From Chelatococcus sambhunathii (lineage in GTDB: Bacteria > Pseudomonadota > Alphaproteobacteria > Rhizobiales > Beijerinckiaceae): a stretch of 64,000 nucleotides of DNA. Position 1 is the first letter of the stretch. Each line of letters opens with the position of its first letter. The position numbers and the translations under genes are program-made. The DNA is taken from assembly GCF_001418005.1 (NCBI RefSeq), contig NZ_LIOL01000009.1, positions 93,110 through 157,109 on the forward strand, in the 5' to 3' direction. The notes under the pieces are model-generated. The model was not told the DNA's origin, ran no database searches, and saw only the letters and a program-made list of their open reading frames with translations. Positions 57,259 through 64,000 of the stretch are shown here, one piece after another.

Positions 57259-57348
57259 GGAGAGGTGGCAGAGTGGTTGAATGCACCGCACTCGAAATGC
57301 GGCATAGGCGCAAGTCTATCGGGGGTTCGAATCCCTCCCTCTCCGCCA
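57259..57348 (+). tRNA. tRNA-Ser (anticodon CGA)
   Basis: Acceptor GGAGAGG / CCTCTCC with discriminator G and encoded CCA (57346-57348). Anticodon loop CTCGAAA, anticodon CGA at 57293-57295. The long variable arm is typical of tRNA-Ser, and the T loop TTCGAAT is intact. It is the left neighbour of the low-GC island. Confidence 0.97.
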
Positions 57349-57502
57349 TTATCCTGTAGCGAACCCGAGATGAGGCTCCCGTTGGGGGCCATTTTCTTTT
57401 TGTTTCAAAGGCGCTTAGCCGATGCAGCCGAACCTCGGAGACTGGCGCCGGGTCCAATTTCCGTCTCTGAACGGCCCTCCGTCTCTAACCGAGCGAACCT
57501 CG

Positions 57503-57847
57503 TCAGGCCTGGTTCGGCTTCACGAAGCCCAGCGTTTCCAGCGGGTTTCGCAGGTCGCTCGACAATGGATTCAGCGGGCGCTCTTCCGGTTGGCATCGCC
57601 TTCCAGAGAACGCTCGGTAGGCATATTTGGGGGAAACCAGGTGCAGTTCTTAGGTATACTGCGGTGCCGCCAGCCTTCAGTTTCCCGCGTCTCGGAGCGT
57701 TGCCAGATGTGCGGCGAACTTGTCGAACGTATGGACACCATAGCTGACGGCGCCGATGGTTTGCTCCCGCTGGGTGCGGCCGGGATGAAGCTGGCGGGGC
57801 GTCAGAGCTGTTCTGCCATCGGCCTGCCGGCCTAAAGTCACCGCCAT
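57503..57847 (-). pseudogene. decayed ORF with two in-frame stop codons, family unknown
   Basis: A single continuous reading frame of 115 codons starts at ATG 57847 (MAVTLGRQADGRTALTPRQL) and ends at TGA 57505-57503 with the coherent tail LNPLSSDLRNPLETLGFVKP. It is interrupted by TGA at 57679-57677 and TAA at 57652-57650. Reading through them keeps protein-like sequence on both sides (for example REQTIGAVSYGVHTFDKFAA before, SPKYAYRAFSG after). I do not recognise the family. Confidence 0.55.
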
Positions 57848-57886
57848 ACGGCAACGGGCGGGATTATCGTCGCGATCAGAAACGAC

Positions 57887-58302
57887 ATGCGCAGCTACGT
57901 CAGCGACCGGCAGCGGGTGGCCCTGGCGTCCTTGGCGGTTAAGCGCTTGCAGAGCGGCAAGCTCCTGATCCCTCCGGTGCCCAAGGCCGCACCTGAGGCC
58001 ACGGGAGGACTAAATGCGCCGATGATCAGGACGATCGGCAAGACCTTCTATTGGAAGCAGCAGTTCGAGCGGGGGCGCTATCCCACGACGACCAGACTAG
58101 CCCGCACCCTGAAGTTCGAGCCAGGCTGGTGGCCGAGGGACTGCGTCTGACCCTGCTGGCCTATAACTACGTCGACGCCAGCCTAGACTGGCGCCAGCCC
58201 CGCCATCTGAACCTGCAGACCCCACGCAGGCGGCCCGATTCTCTGCGACGGAATTGGGCCGATCAGCACGAAGTATGGGAGTTTCCACAGGCAAGTAATT
58301 GA
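57887..58302 (+). pseudogene. remnant of a recombinase-accessory protein, frameshifted
   Basis: One frame (57887-58150) reads NAPMIRTIGKTFYWKQQFERG, and the next frame (58051-58302) continues LRLTLLAYNYVDASLDWRQP. Together they resemble the HTH-like protein encoded after serine recombinases (compare 62506-62895: IARAWNWRRQLESG). A frameshift near 58125 joins the two. The opposite orientation to the intact copy suggests an older, degraded element. Confidence 0.5.
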
Positions 58303-58469
58303 AGTTCTTGTTTTCTCGCAGGGCACAGCCGAGCGCGTAGGCACGCTGCAGCGGTACGACGCATCAGCATCACTGTTGACCTGCATCGATGGGATGCGAG
58401 CCTAGTCCTTGACTACGCTGCTGCTTGATGCGTCGAGTGGTGAATAGCGCACATTCAAGACCGTCCAGC

Positions 58470-59117
58470 CTACGCCGACCATCTTTGCAGCCGCTTGCCG
58501 GGCAACAGCTCGTACGGCAACTTCCAGCCTGGCATTTTCATCAGCCGATCCAGCCAGGCAGTGATATTGGGGTATGAGGCCGTCAGATCGATCCCTGTCT
58601 CGTCCATGGGATAAGACAGGTAAGCGCACATTGAAATGTCTGCGATGGTCAAGCGTTCGCACGCTACGAAGGTGGTCGCGCCAAGATGTTGCTCGAGGAT
58701 GCCCAGATAATCCTTGACCCGGGCCAAGTGCCAAGCCAGCACGGCCGGATCACTCTTGGGCGTGAAGGTGCGCAAGAAGCGATAGGTAGCCATTCCACCG
58801 GACATTTTCTGGTTGTCCCAGAAGAGCCAGCGAAGAAGCTCGTAGGTCTCTGCGTCGTTTGTCGCCCCGAATTTCTCGTACTGGGCCGCAAGCTGCAGCA
58901 GGATCGGTGCAGTCTGCGTTAATTTGCGGCCATTGACCTCCAGCACTGGGATTTCACCCATCGGATTGATCGTGCTCCGCCACTCCGGCGTCCACGTCAC
59001 GCGCGCCCCGAAATCCGTCCAGATGGACTCGAAGGTTTGGCCGCAGAGCGTCAGCATCAGTGCCAGCTTGTAGCTGTTTCCTGACTCGGGGAAATAGTGG
59101 AGACGATATGTATCCAT
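58470..59117 (-). CDS. glutathione S-transferase family protein (island copy)
   Basis: 215 residues. N-terminal thioredoxin domain (YRLHYFPESGNSYKLALML, INPMGEIPVLEVNG, LTQTAPILLQLA) and helical C-terminal domain with LTIADISMCAYL (~160-171). Only distantly similar to the GST at 22427. ATG 59117. It is the last of a run of minus-strand cargo genes in the low-GC island. Likely role in detoxification. Confidence 0.9.
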   Translation of the reverse strand: MDTYRLHYFPESGNSYKLALMLTLCGQTFESIWTDFGARVTWTPEWRSTINPMGEIPVLEVNGRKLTQTAPILLQLAAQYEKFGATNDAETYELLRWLFWDNQKMSGGMATYRFLRTFTPKSDPAVLAWHLARVKDYLGILEQHLGATTFVACERLTIADISMCAYLSYPMDETGIDLTASYPNITAWLDRLMKMPGWKLPYELLPGKRLQRWSA

Positions 59118-59178
59118 CGTAGTTCTTTCCTCCCAAGCGACTGTAGCATTGCGGCTGAGGCGGGTTTCCATTGCCTTG

Positions 59179-59604
59179 CTAGACCGGCTTCACAAGCGCC
59201 AACACGGCGATGACCAACATCGCAACAACGATACCGAGGTCAGCGCCAGGAATTTTTTCCACAGACGCTCCTGTCCGAAGGCAACGACGTATTCGGCCAG
59301 AACGTAAACCGTGTAATGCCGACAGGGCGACGACGAAAATCAGCTTGACTATCAGCCATCCTGATGACAGCCAGCCTGCACTGAGTGCCAGAGACAATCC
59401 AAGGATCCAGGTCAACAACAATGCGGGCGTGGTGACCGTGCGTTCAAAACGCTGCAGCGCCACCAGCACCCCTGTTTGTGCCTCCGGTGGCGACTGCGAG
59501 ATGGCATTGACGATTCGTTCTTGCGCAAGCAGGCCGCCCACGAGAAACACCACCGCCGCGACGTGCGCCGCCACCAAATAGGGGTAGATCGCTGCCACCA
59601 TCAT
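59179..59604 (-). CDS. CopD-like small membrane protein
   Basis: 141 residues, four membrane helices. Core: MMVAAIYPYLVAAHVAAVVFL, then RFERTVTTPALLLTWILGL, and KLIFVVALSALHG, resembling CopD/YozB-type membrane proteins. No copper genes are near, so metal function is unproved. The ATG overlaps the stop of the DUF3817 gene (TGATG), coupling translation. Confidence 0.75.
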   Translation of the reverse strand: MMVAAIYPYLVAAHVAAVVFLVGGLLAQERIVNAISQSPPEAQTGVLVALQRFERTVTTPALLLTWILGLSLALSAGWLSSGWLIVKLIFVVALSALHGLRSGRIRRCLRTGASVEKIPGADLGIVVAMLVIAVLALVKPV

Positions 59605-59981
59605 CAGGCCTGCTTGATCTCGGCGATTGTTCTCGCCCGTTCGCGCAGCCATCGGATATTGGCGTACCCCCCGAATGGCACAAACGCGACCAACAACAAT
59701 CGAACCACTTCACGTTGATGCCAGCCGCCGCCAGCTACAGTTTGTATTGCTGTCCAGATGTATGCCAGAAATGCGATTCCGTGTATTGGCCCCAACAGCT
59801 TCGAGCCATACGGCCAGCCCCAAAGATGCCGCAGTGGAACCGCAATGAATACCAAAAGGACCAGCGTTGTGGCTTCGATGATCGACAATGCCTCAAGGCG
59901 CTTCAGTTGCGTGCGCTCAAGATCCGCGATGAGTCCATGTTGATGATGCGGGTTCTTTTCGGCTTTTGTGTCTGTGGCCAT
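59604..59981 (-). CDS. DUF3817 family membrane protein
   Basis: 125 residues with three membrane helices; signature EALSIIEATTLVLLVFIAVPLRH and GPIHGIAFLAYIWTA. Function unknown. Coupled to the CopD-like gene downstream. Confidence 0.82.
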   Translation of the reverse strand: MATDTKAEKNPHHQHGLIADLERTQLKRLEALSIIEATTLVLLVFIAVPLRHLWGWPYGSKLLGPIHGIAFLAYIWTAIQTVAGGGWHQREVVRLLLVAFVPFGGYANIRWLRERARTIAEIKQA

Positions 59982-60014
59982 ATCTACTCTGTTCGAGGCA
60001 TCGATTCATGAAAT

Positions 60015-60782
60015 TCACACCGGGCATTTTTCGCTGGGGCGCAAGGTCAGGACCTGGGCGCCATTGCCCGTGACGGTGACGGTATGCTCGAACTGAGCCG
60101 ACAATCGGCCATCGCAGGTGACCACCGTCCAGCCATCCTCCTCGGTCCGAACGGCACGCCGTCCTTGGTTCACCATCGGCTCGATGGTGAACACCATGCC
60201 TTCACGCAAGACCAGGCCCGTTCGCGGCTTGCCCCAATGCACTACCTGAGGGGGCTCATGCATGTCACGTCCAATGCCATGCCCGCAGTATTCCCTGACG
60301 ATCGAATAGCCATTCCTGCGGGCATGCCGCTCGATGGCGTGGCCTACGTCGCCAAGGGTGGCGCCGGGCCGAACGGCACGAATGCCTTTCCACATGGCTT
60401 CATAAGCCACTTGAACGAGTCGCCGCGCCGGCAGTGACGCCTCGCCGACCAGATAGGTCTTGCTGGAATCGGCGATGTAGCCGTTCTTCTCCAGCGTGAT
60501 GTCGAAATTGACGATATCCCCGTCCTGCAGGATGTCTTCAGCAGACGGAATGCCATGGCAGACCACATGGTTGCGGGAGGCGTTGAGCGCGTAGGCATAC
60601 CCATATTGCCCCTTGCTGGCCGGGCGCGCGTCGAGCTCATGGACGATGAATGCATCGACCAGATCGTTGACCTGCATGGTGGACATGCCAATCAGGTTGA
60701 ACCGATCAAGATAGCCGAACACCTGCGCCAACAGTCGGCCTGACTCCGCCATCAGCTCGATTTCCTCTGGTCGCTTGGTCAT
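60015..60782 (-). CDS. map: type I methionine aminopeptidase (accessory copy)
   Basis: 255 residues. All metal ligands of the pita-bread fold are visible: Asp pair in NFDITLEKNGYIADSSKTY, His in CGHGIGRDMHE, Glu in FTIEPMVNQG, and Glu in QFEHTVTV. It removes initiator Met from proteins. It is an extra copy in the island, tied by an ATGA overlap to the small ParD-like gene upstream, which is not how housekeeping map genes are arranged. Confidence 0.95.
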   Translation of the reverse strand: MTKRPEEIELMAESGRLLAQVFGYLDRFNLIGMSTMQVNDLVDAFIVHELDARPASKGQYGYAYALNASRNHVVCHGIPSAEDILQDGDIVNFDITLEKNGYIADSSKTYLVGEASLPARRLVQVAYEAMWKGIRAVRPGATLGDVGHAIERHARRNGYSIVREYCGHGIGRDMHEPPQVVHWGKPRTGLVLREGMVFTIEPMVNQGRRAVRTEEDGWTVVTCDGRLSAQFEHTVTVTGNGAQVLTLRPSEKCPV

Positions 60783-60991
60783 GCCGACACTATCTTGGCA
60801 GGTTCAGCCACAACACCTGCGGCCCGCAGCTCACGAGTGACGATGTCGTTGAAGCTCAGTGTCGGGTTCATTTCGCACAGCATGCCGATCCTGATCCAGA
60901 AGGCCGCCTGCGCATTGATAGAGCGGCACGACACCGCGCTGGCCTTGCGCAGTTGGTCATGCAGATCGTCGTCGATATTTACGATGCCCAT
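60779..60991 (-). CDS. ParD-like antitoxin family protein
   Basis: 70 residues. N-terminal ribbon-helix-helix-like segment (MGIVNIDDDLHDQLRKASAV) followed by a helical tail; resembles ParD-like type II antitoxins that occur upstream of a methionine aminopeptidase. No ParE-type toxin is encoded. ATG 60991; its stop overlaps the map start (ATGA). An AT-rich inverted repeat (61003-61028) lies 12 bases upstream, the usual location of an autoregulatory antitoxin operator. Confidence 0.8.
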   Translation of the reverse strand: MGIVNIDDDLHDQLRKASAVSCRSINAQAAFWIRIGMLCEMNPTLSFNDIVTRELRAAGVVAEPAKIVSA

Positions 60992-61002
60992 CTATCCTCG
61001 TC

Positions 61003-61028
61003 TATATGAATCGTATGCGAATCATATA
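61003..61028. promoter_or_regulatory. candidate autoregulatory operator of the ParD-like/map pair
   Basis: TATATGA (61003-61009) / TCATATA (61022-61028) inverted repeat with a 12-base spacer, and an overlapping direct repeat GAATCGTAT / GAATCATAT. It immediately precedes the ParD-like ATG. Confidence 0.55.
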
Positions 61029-61078
61029 TGCTCTTTCTGATTTTGGCGCAAGGGAGCTGCAGATCTGCCGCAGGCGAG

Positions 61079-61972
61079 TCAAAACAAAGTCGAGCGATGA
61101 GCAGCCAGACCCGCGAGTGCGCCGTCGCCGACAGCCAGCGCCACGCTTCCCGCCGCTCGCGCGGCATCTCCACATGCGAAGACGCCTGGCACGCTCGTCT
61201 CCTGTGCAGAGTTGACCTTGATGAACGCGCCAAGCGGACCTTCCTCAATCTCACAGCCCAGTTGTTGCGCCACAGGGCTGCTGAGGTGGGCTCGTGTCTG
61301 AGTGAACAGACCTTTCATCGACAGGATGCGTCCGTCCGCCAGCACGACGTCGGCCGCACCCTCGATGCGATCAATGGGCGTTGACTCGACGCACGTACCC
61401 CTCCTGCCGAGTGCGGCCAGATCCTCCTGCGTCGGCGTATAGGCGCCGTTGAGGAACAGGGTTGGCTTGCCCCAGTCCGGCAGCATGAGGGCATGGTGCT
61501 GCGCCATCGGTGATGCGGCAACGATGCCGATGGGCCCAGCGTCCAACTCATAGCCATGGCAGTAGGGGCAATGAAATACGCTGCGGCCCCAGCGCTCGAC
61601 CAGACCCGGCACTGGCGGCAGCTCGTCGCGCACGCCAACAGCCAGGATCAATCGACGGGCACTGACCACCTTGCTTGCGACACGGAACTTGAAACGACCA
61701 TCCGACCCGCGGCACGCGTCCTCGGCAAGGCCGTCCAGCCATTGCACGTTCGGGTAACGCAGCAACTGGCTCCGGCCTTCGTCAGCAATCGCGCCCGGGG
61801 ACTGGCCGTCACGCGTGAGGAATCCGTGCGAATGCCCGCCGGCCTCGTCGACGAAGCGGTTGCGACGCTGTCCGGCATCGATCACCAGTACGTCGCGGCG
61901 GGCTCTGGCGAGCTGCAGCGCTGCGGACAGGCCCGCGAAGCTGCCACCGATGACCGCGAAATCAACCTTCAT
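61079..61972 (-). CDS. NAD(P)/FAD-dependent oxidoreductase (thioredoxin-reductase-like)
   Basis: 297 residues. FAD-binding Rossmann motif [14 protein letters not shown] (7-20), a redox-active CxxC pair C135/C138 ([11 protein letters not shown]), and [19 protein letters not shown] (~265-283). The N-terminal FAD motif, CxxC and C-terminal GD motif fit a thioredoxin-reductase-like flavoprotein; the NADPH motif is not distinct. ATG 61972 overlaps the Rrf2 gene by 11 bases, so the pair is co-expressed. Confidence 0.88.
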   Translation of the reverse strand: MKVDFAVIGGSFAGLSAALQLARARRDVLVIDAGQRRNRFVDEAGGHSHGFLTRDGQSPGAIADEGRSQLLRYPNVQWLDGLAEDACRGSDGRFKFRVASKVVSARRLILAVGVRDELPPVPGLVERWGRSVFHCPYCHGYELDAGPIGIVAASPMAQHHALMLPDWGKPTLFLNGAYTPTQEDLAALGRRGTCVESTPIDRIEGAADVVLADGRILSMKGLFTQTRAHLSSPVAQQLGCEIEEGPLGAFIKVNSAQETSVPGVFACGDAARAAGSVALAVGDGALAGLAAHRSTLF

Positions 61973-62432
61973 AGACGTGCTCCTCGAGCCGGTGCGGGGC
62001 ATGGCGATGAACCCTCATGCGTCGACGGAAGTCGCTGGCGAGAGTGGCCAGCGTCACGTCACCCAGTCGCTCCAGCAGCAGACGCTCGGCGTCTCCCATT
62101 GCCACGCCCAATGCGTCGTTGACGGCCTGTGCGACGAGACATCGGGGCTGGTCTTCCCGGAAACCCAGCGAGATGAGAGGGGGTTCGCCGAGCGCCTCGT
62201 AAACACTGCGCAGCGTGACCGCGTCCAGCGCGCAGGCCAGCACCCAGCCACCGCCGTGGCCTTTGGATGATCTGACGAAGCCCTTATCCCTGAGCCCGGC
62301 CATCAAGCGGCGCAGCACGACGGGGTTCGTCTGCATGGCAGCGGCAAGCGCTTCCGAGGTCGCGGGTCGCTCGGATTGCGCCATATGCAGAAGGACGTGC
62401 AGGACGTCCGAGAGCTGGCTGTTTATCTTCAT
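61962..62432 (-). CDS. Rrf2-family transcriptional regulator
   Basis: 156 residues. wHTH at ~10-65 ([30 protein letters not shown]) and the family tail. Only two cysteines (C67 and C98), so the three-Cys [2Fe-2S] set of IscR/NsrR is absent; a thiol-switch type (YwnA/HypR-like) is more likely. It overlaps the flavoprotein gene and is preceded by an inverted repeat that covers its own start codon. Confidence 0.9.
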   Translation of the reverse strand: MKINSQLSDVLHVLLHMAQSERPATSEALAAAMQTNPVVLRRLMAGLRDKGFVRSSKGHGGGWVLACALDAVTLRSVYEALGEPPLISLGFREDQPRCLVAQAVNDALGVAMGDAERLLLERLGDVTLATLASDFRRRMRVHRHAPHRLEEHVYEG

Positions 62433-62451
62433 GTAACATTATTGGTTGCAT
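62431..62451. promoter_or_regulatory. candidate operator of the Rrf2 regulator
   Basis: ATGTAAC-N7-GTTGCAT, one arm mismatch, at the Rrf2 start codon. Suggests autoregulation of the rrf2-flavoprotein pair. Confidence 0.55.
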
Positions 62452-62505
62452 GAGTGGCTTTTTGTCAAGCAGCAGGCTTAGCTGGCAAGATGTGATGGCG
62501 CCTAT

Positions 62506-62895
62506 TCAGCGGGCTTCGAACACTATCCCCATCTGCTCCGCCCACGGCCGATCGGCAACTGTGACGAGGTCGTTCAGCGAAAGCGCCGGTGGTACGCGCC
62601 TGATGACGAGGTGTTCGAGCACCTCCGGCGACAGATAGGCGAGCCGCATCATGCGGCTCACGAACCGGTCGGAGACCTTCTCGGCCGCGGCGATATCCTG
62701 AATGGTGGAAGCGGCACCGGATTCCAGCTGCCGCCGCCAGTTCCAAGCGCGGGCGATGGCGCGCAGCACATGAGGGTCTTGCGACCGGCCGTCCCGGACT
62801 GTCACCTCGTCGGGCGGGAGGATCTTCGGCCGCCCATTGCGTTTGCGGATCGTCAGGGGGATGACGACGCGGATGGTTTTCGTCGTGTCGGTCAT
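62506..62895 (-). CDS. serine-recombinase accessory protein (HTH-like)
   Basis: 129 residues. The segment AIARAWNWRRQLESG-x-ASTIQDIAAAEKVSDRFVSRMMRLAYLSPEVLE (~46-95) looks like a ParB/KorB-type helix-turn-helix. Genes of this type are regularly encoded right after a large serine recombinase, and here the start overlaps the recombinase stop (ATGA). Role presumably in recombination or its directionality. Confidence 0.75.
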   Translation of the reverse strand: MTDTTKTIRVVIPLTIRKRNGRPKILPPDEVTVRDGRSQDPHVLRAIARAWNWRRQLESGAASTIQDIAAAEKVSDRFVSRMMRLAYLSPEVLEHLVIRRVPPALSLNDLVTVADRPWAEQMGIVFEAR

Positions 62896-64000
62896 GCGCG
62901 GGCCTCCGTCTGGCGGGGGGCCATCATGTCATACAGGACCGAGCCCAGCCCGTCGTGGCGCAGATCGACGGCAATGCCGTCTTCGCCGACGGTCACCCGC
63001 TCGACCAGAAGCTGGACGATGCGGGTCTGCTCCGCCGGATAGAGCGCCGCCCAGAGCTGGTCGAACTCGCCGAGCGCCTGGACGACCACCTTCTCATCGA
63101 CGGTCGAGTTCTCGTCGCGAAGGGCCTTTATGGTCCGCGCCGCGACTTCGGGTGCGCGGATCATGCGGCGGATTTCGCCGACGACGGCATCCTCGACCAT
63201 GCCGGCGGGCAAGCGCAGCGGACCTGAGGCGTCTCCGGTCGGGCGGTTTCGGATCAGGTCCATCGACGCATAGTAGCGGTAGAGGCGCGTGCCCTTCTTC
63301 GTCGCCGTCGGCGTCATCGCCGTGCCCGTCTCGGTGAAGATGATCCCCTTCAGCAGAGCCGGCGTCTGGCGGCGGGTGTTCTTCGCCCGCAGGCGCGGGC
63401 TCTCCTGCAGGATGCTGTGAACCTTGTCCCACAGGACCTGATCAATGATGGCCTCGTGCTCGCCGGGATAGGAAGTCCCCTTGTGCACGGCTTCCCCGAG
63501 ATAGACCCGGTTGTTGATCAGTTTGTAGAGGAAGCCCTTGTCGATCGGCTTGCCGCGCTTGTTCAGAACACCCTCGGCCGCGAGCGCTTTCGCCAGCGTC
63601 GTAGCGGAGCCGATGGCGACGAAGCGCTCGAAGATCATCCGGACCGTCGCGGCTTCCGCTTCGTTGACGACCAGCTTGCGGTCGCGCACGTCGTAGCCCA
63701 GCGGGACGTGACCGCCCATCCACATGCCGCGCCTGCGGGATGCCGCGACCTTGTCGCGGATGCGCTCGCCGATCACCTCCCGCTCGAACTGTGCGAAGCT
63801 GAGAAGGATGTTCAGGGTCAGGCGGCCCATCGAGGTCGTGGTGTTGAACGACTGCGTGACCGACACGAAGGTCACCTGATTGCGGTCGAAGATCTCGACC
63901 AGTTTGGCGAAGTCCATCAGCGAGCGCGACAGCCGGTCGATCTTGTAGACCACGATCACATCGATCAGACCGGCTTCGACGTCCTGAATGAGACGCTTCA
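62892..64000 (-). CDS. large serine recombinase, N-terminus cut by window edge
   Basis: At least 369 residues are visible; coding continues beyond 64000. Visible parts: end of the resolvase catalytic domain (IVVYKIDRLSRSLMDFAKLV, FAQFEREVIGERIRDK), the recombinase DNA-binding domain (~GYDVRDRKLVVNEAEAATV, LNKRGKPIDKGFLYKLINN), and a ribbon-like domain in which the expected zinc cysteines are absent (GIIFTETGTAMTPTATKKG). The catalytic Ser is outside the window. Likely integrase of the island. Confidence 0.9.
   Translation of the reverse strand, partial: KRLIQDVEAGLIDVIVVYKIDRLSRSLMDFAKLVEIFDRNQVTFVSVTQSFNTTTSMGRLTLNILLSFAQFEREVIGERIRDKVAASRRRGMWMGGHVPLGYDVRDRKLVVNEAEAATVRMIFERFVAIGSATTLAKALAAEGVLNKRGKPIDKGFLYKLINNRVYLGEAVHKGTSYPGEHEAIIDQVLWDKVHSILQESPRLRAKNTRRQTPALLKGIIFTETGTAMTPTATKKGTRLYRYYASMDLIRNRPTGDASGPLRLPAGMVEDAVVGEIRRMIRAPEVAARTIKALRDENSTVDEKVVVQALGEFDQLWAALYPAEQTRIVQLLVERVTVGEDGIAVDLRHDGLGSVLYDMMAPRQTEARA

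Larger units (their letters stand above)
57349..64000. mobile_element. putative genomic island adjacent to tRNA-Ser
   Basis: From the tRNA 3' end to the window edge the base composition falls, codon use changes, and the gene content is accessory: decayed genes, a GST, small membrane proteins, a ParD-like/MetAP pair, an Rrf2-controlled flavoprotein, and a serine recombinase with accessory gene. No copy of the tRNA 3' end was found within the window, so the right border and attachment site are outside or were lost. Confidence 0.6.

Noticed and set aside
57203..57457. Short minus-strand frame containing the text EREGFEPP
   Set aside because: This is the well-known false protein read antisense through a tRNA-Ser gene.
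57349..64000. Second copy of the tRNA-Ser 3' end as an attachment site
   Set aside because: I did not find a repeat of the last ~25 bases of the tRNA in the rest of the window; the other border is probably outside.

Overview
The window looks like chromosomal DNA of a high-GC alphaproteobacterium of the order Hyphomicrobiales (Rhizobiales). Evidence: the murA–DUF2948–hisD–UPF0262–phosphatase run, a PdhS-like cytosolic histidine kinase, BA14K and Omp25-like envelope proteins, Irr-type iron boxes, phasins, an L21 protein with a C-terminal extension, and a tRNA-His without an encoded G-1 and with A73. Genus cannot be fixed from the sequence; a Chelatococcus/Bosea/Methylobacterium-like organism would fit.

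Layout. 1-6.1 kb: 5' tip of hemA, then murA, hisD and small conserved genes, and a TerC-family membrane protein. 6.2-9.9 kb: LysR regulator, outer-membrane beta-barrel protein, and an iron-storage pair (bfd, bfr), each preceded by an Irr-box-like palindrome. 9.9-17.1 kb: ADP-forming acyl-CoA synthetase/GNAT fusion, acyl-CoA dehydrogenase and a large PAS histidine kinase with a CtrA-box-like element upstream. 17.3-19.1 kb: two phasins and tRNA-His. 19.1-23.8 kb: diguanylate cyclase, ada with a coupled but frameshifted 2OG-Fe(II) oxygenase, a GST and a BA14K protein. 23.8-31.6 kb: a self-contained catabolic cluster with two FCD-type GntR regulators, a homoserine-dehydrogenase-like protein with a SAF domain, a TctCBA transporter and a divergent PdxA-like dehydrogenase; its substrate is unknown. 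31.6-38.9 kb: mtaB-dapF, an exported GyrI-like protein, DUF488, then ffh-rpsP-rimM-trmD. 38.9-44.9 kb: LysE exporter, ppa, GNAT, tyrosine phosphatase, MsbA-like ABC exporter, PAP2, rppH. 44.9-56.6 kb: a long minus-strand housekeeping block (divergent polysaccharide deacetylase, ctpA, EnvC-like, rlmH, rsfS, nadD, proA, proB, obgE, two GNATs, rpmA, rplU).

57.26 kb onward: tRNA-Ser(CGA), then about 6.6 kb of visibly lower-GC DNA carrying decayed genes, a GST, two small membrane proteins, a ParD-like/methionine aminopeptidase pair with its own palindrome, and an Rrf2-regulated flavoprotein. It ends in a serine recombinase (cut by the window edge) with an overlapping accessory gene. This reads as a mobile-element or genomic-island insertion next to a tRNA gene; the far border is not in the window.

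Most of the window is ordinary core genome. The parts most worth attention are the 23.8-31.6 kb catabolic cluster and the tRNA-Ser island, in particular the ParD-like/MetAP pair.
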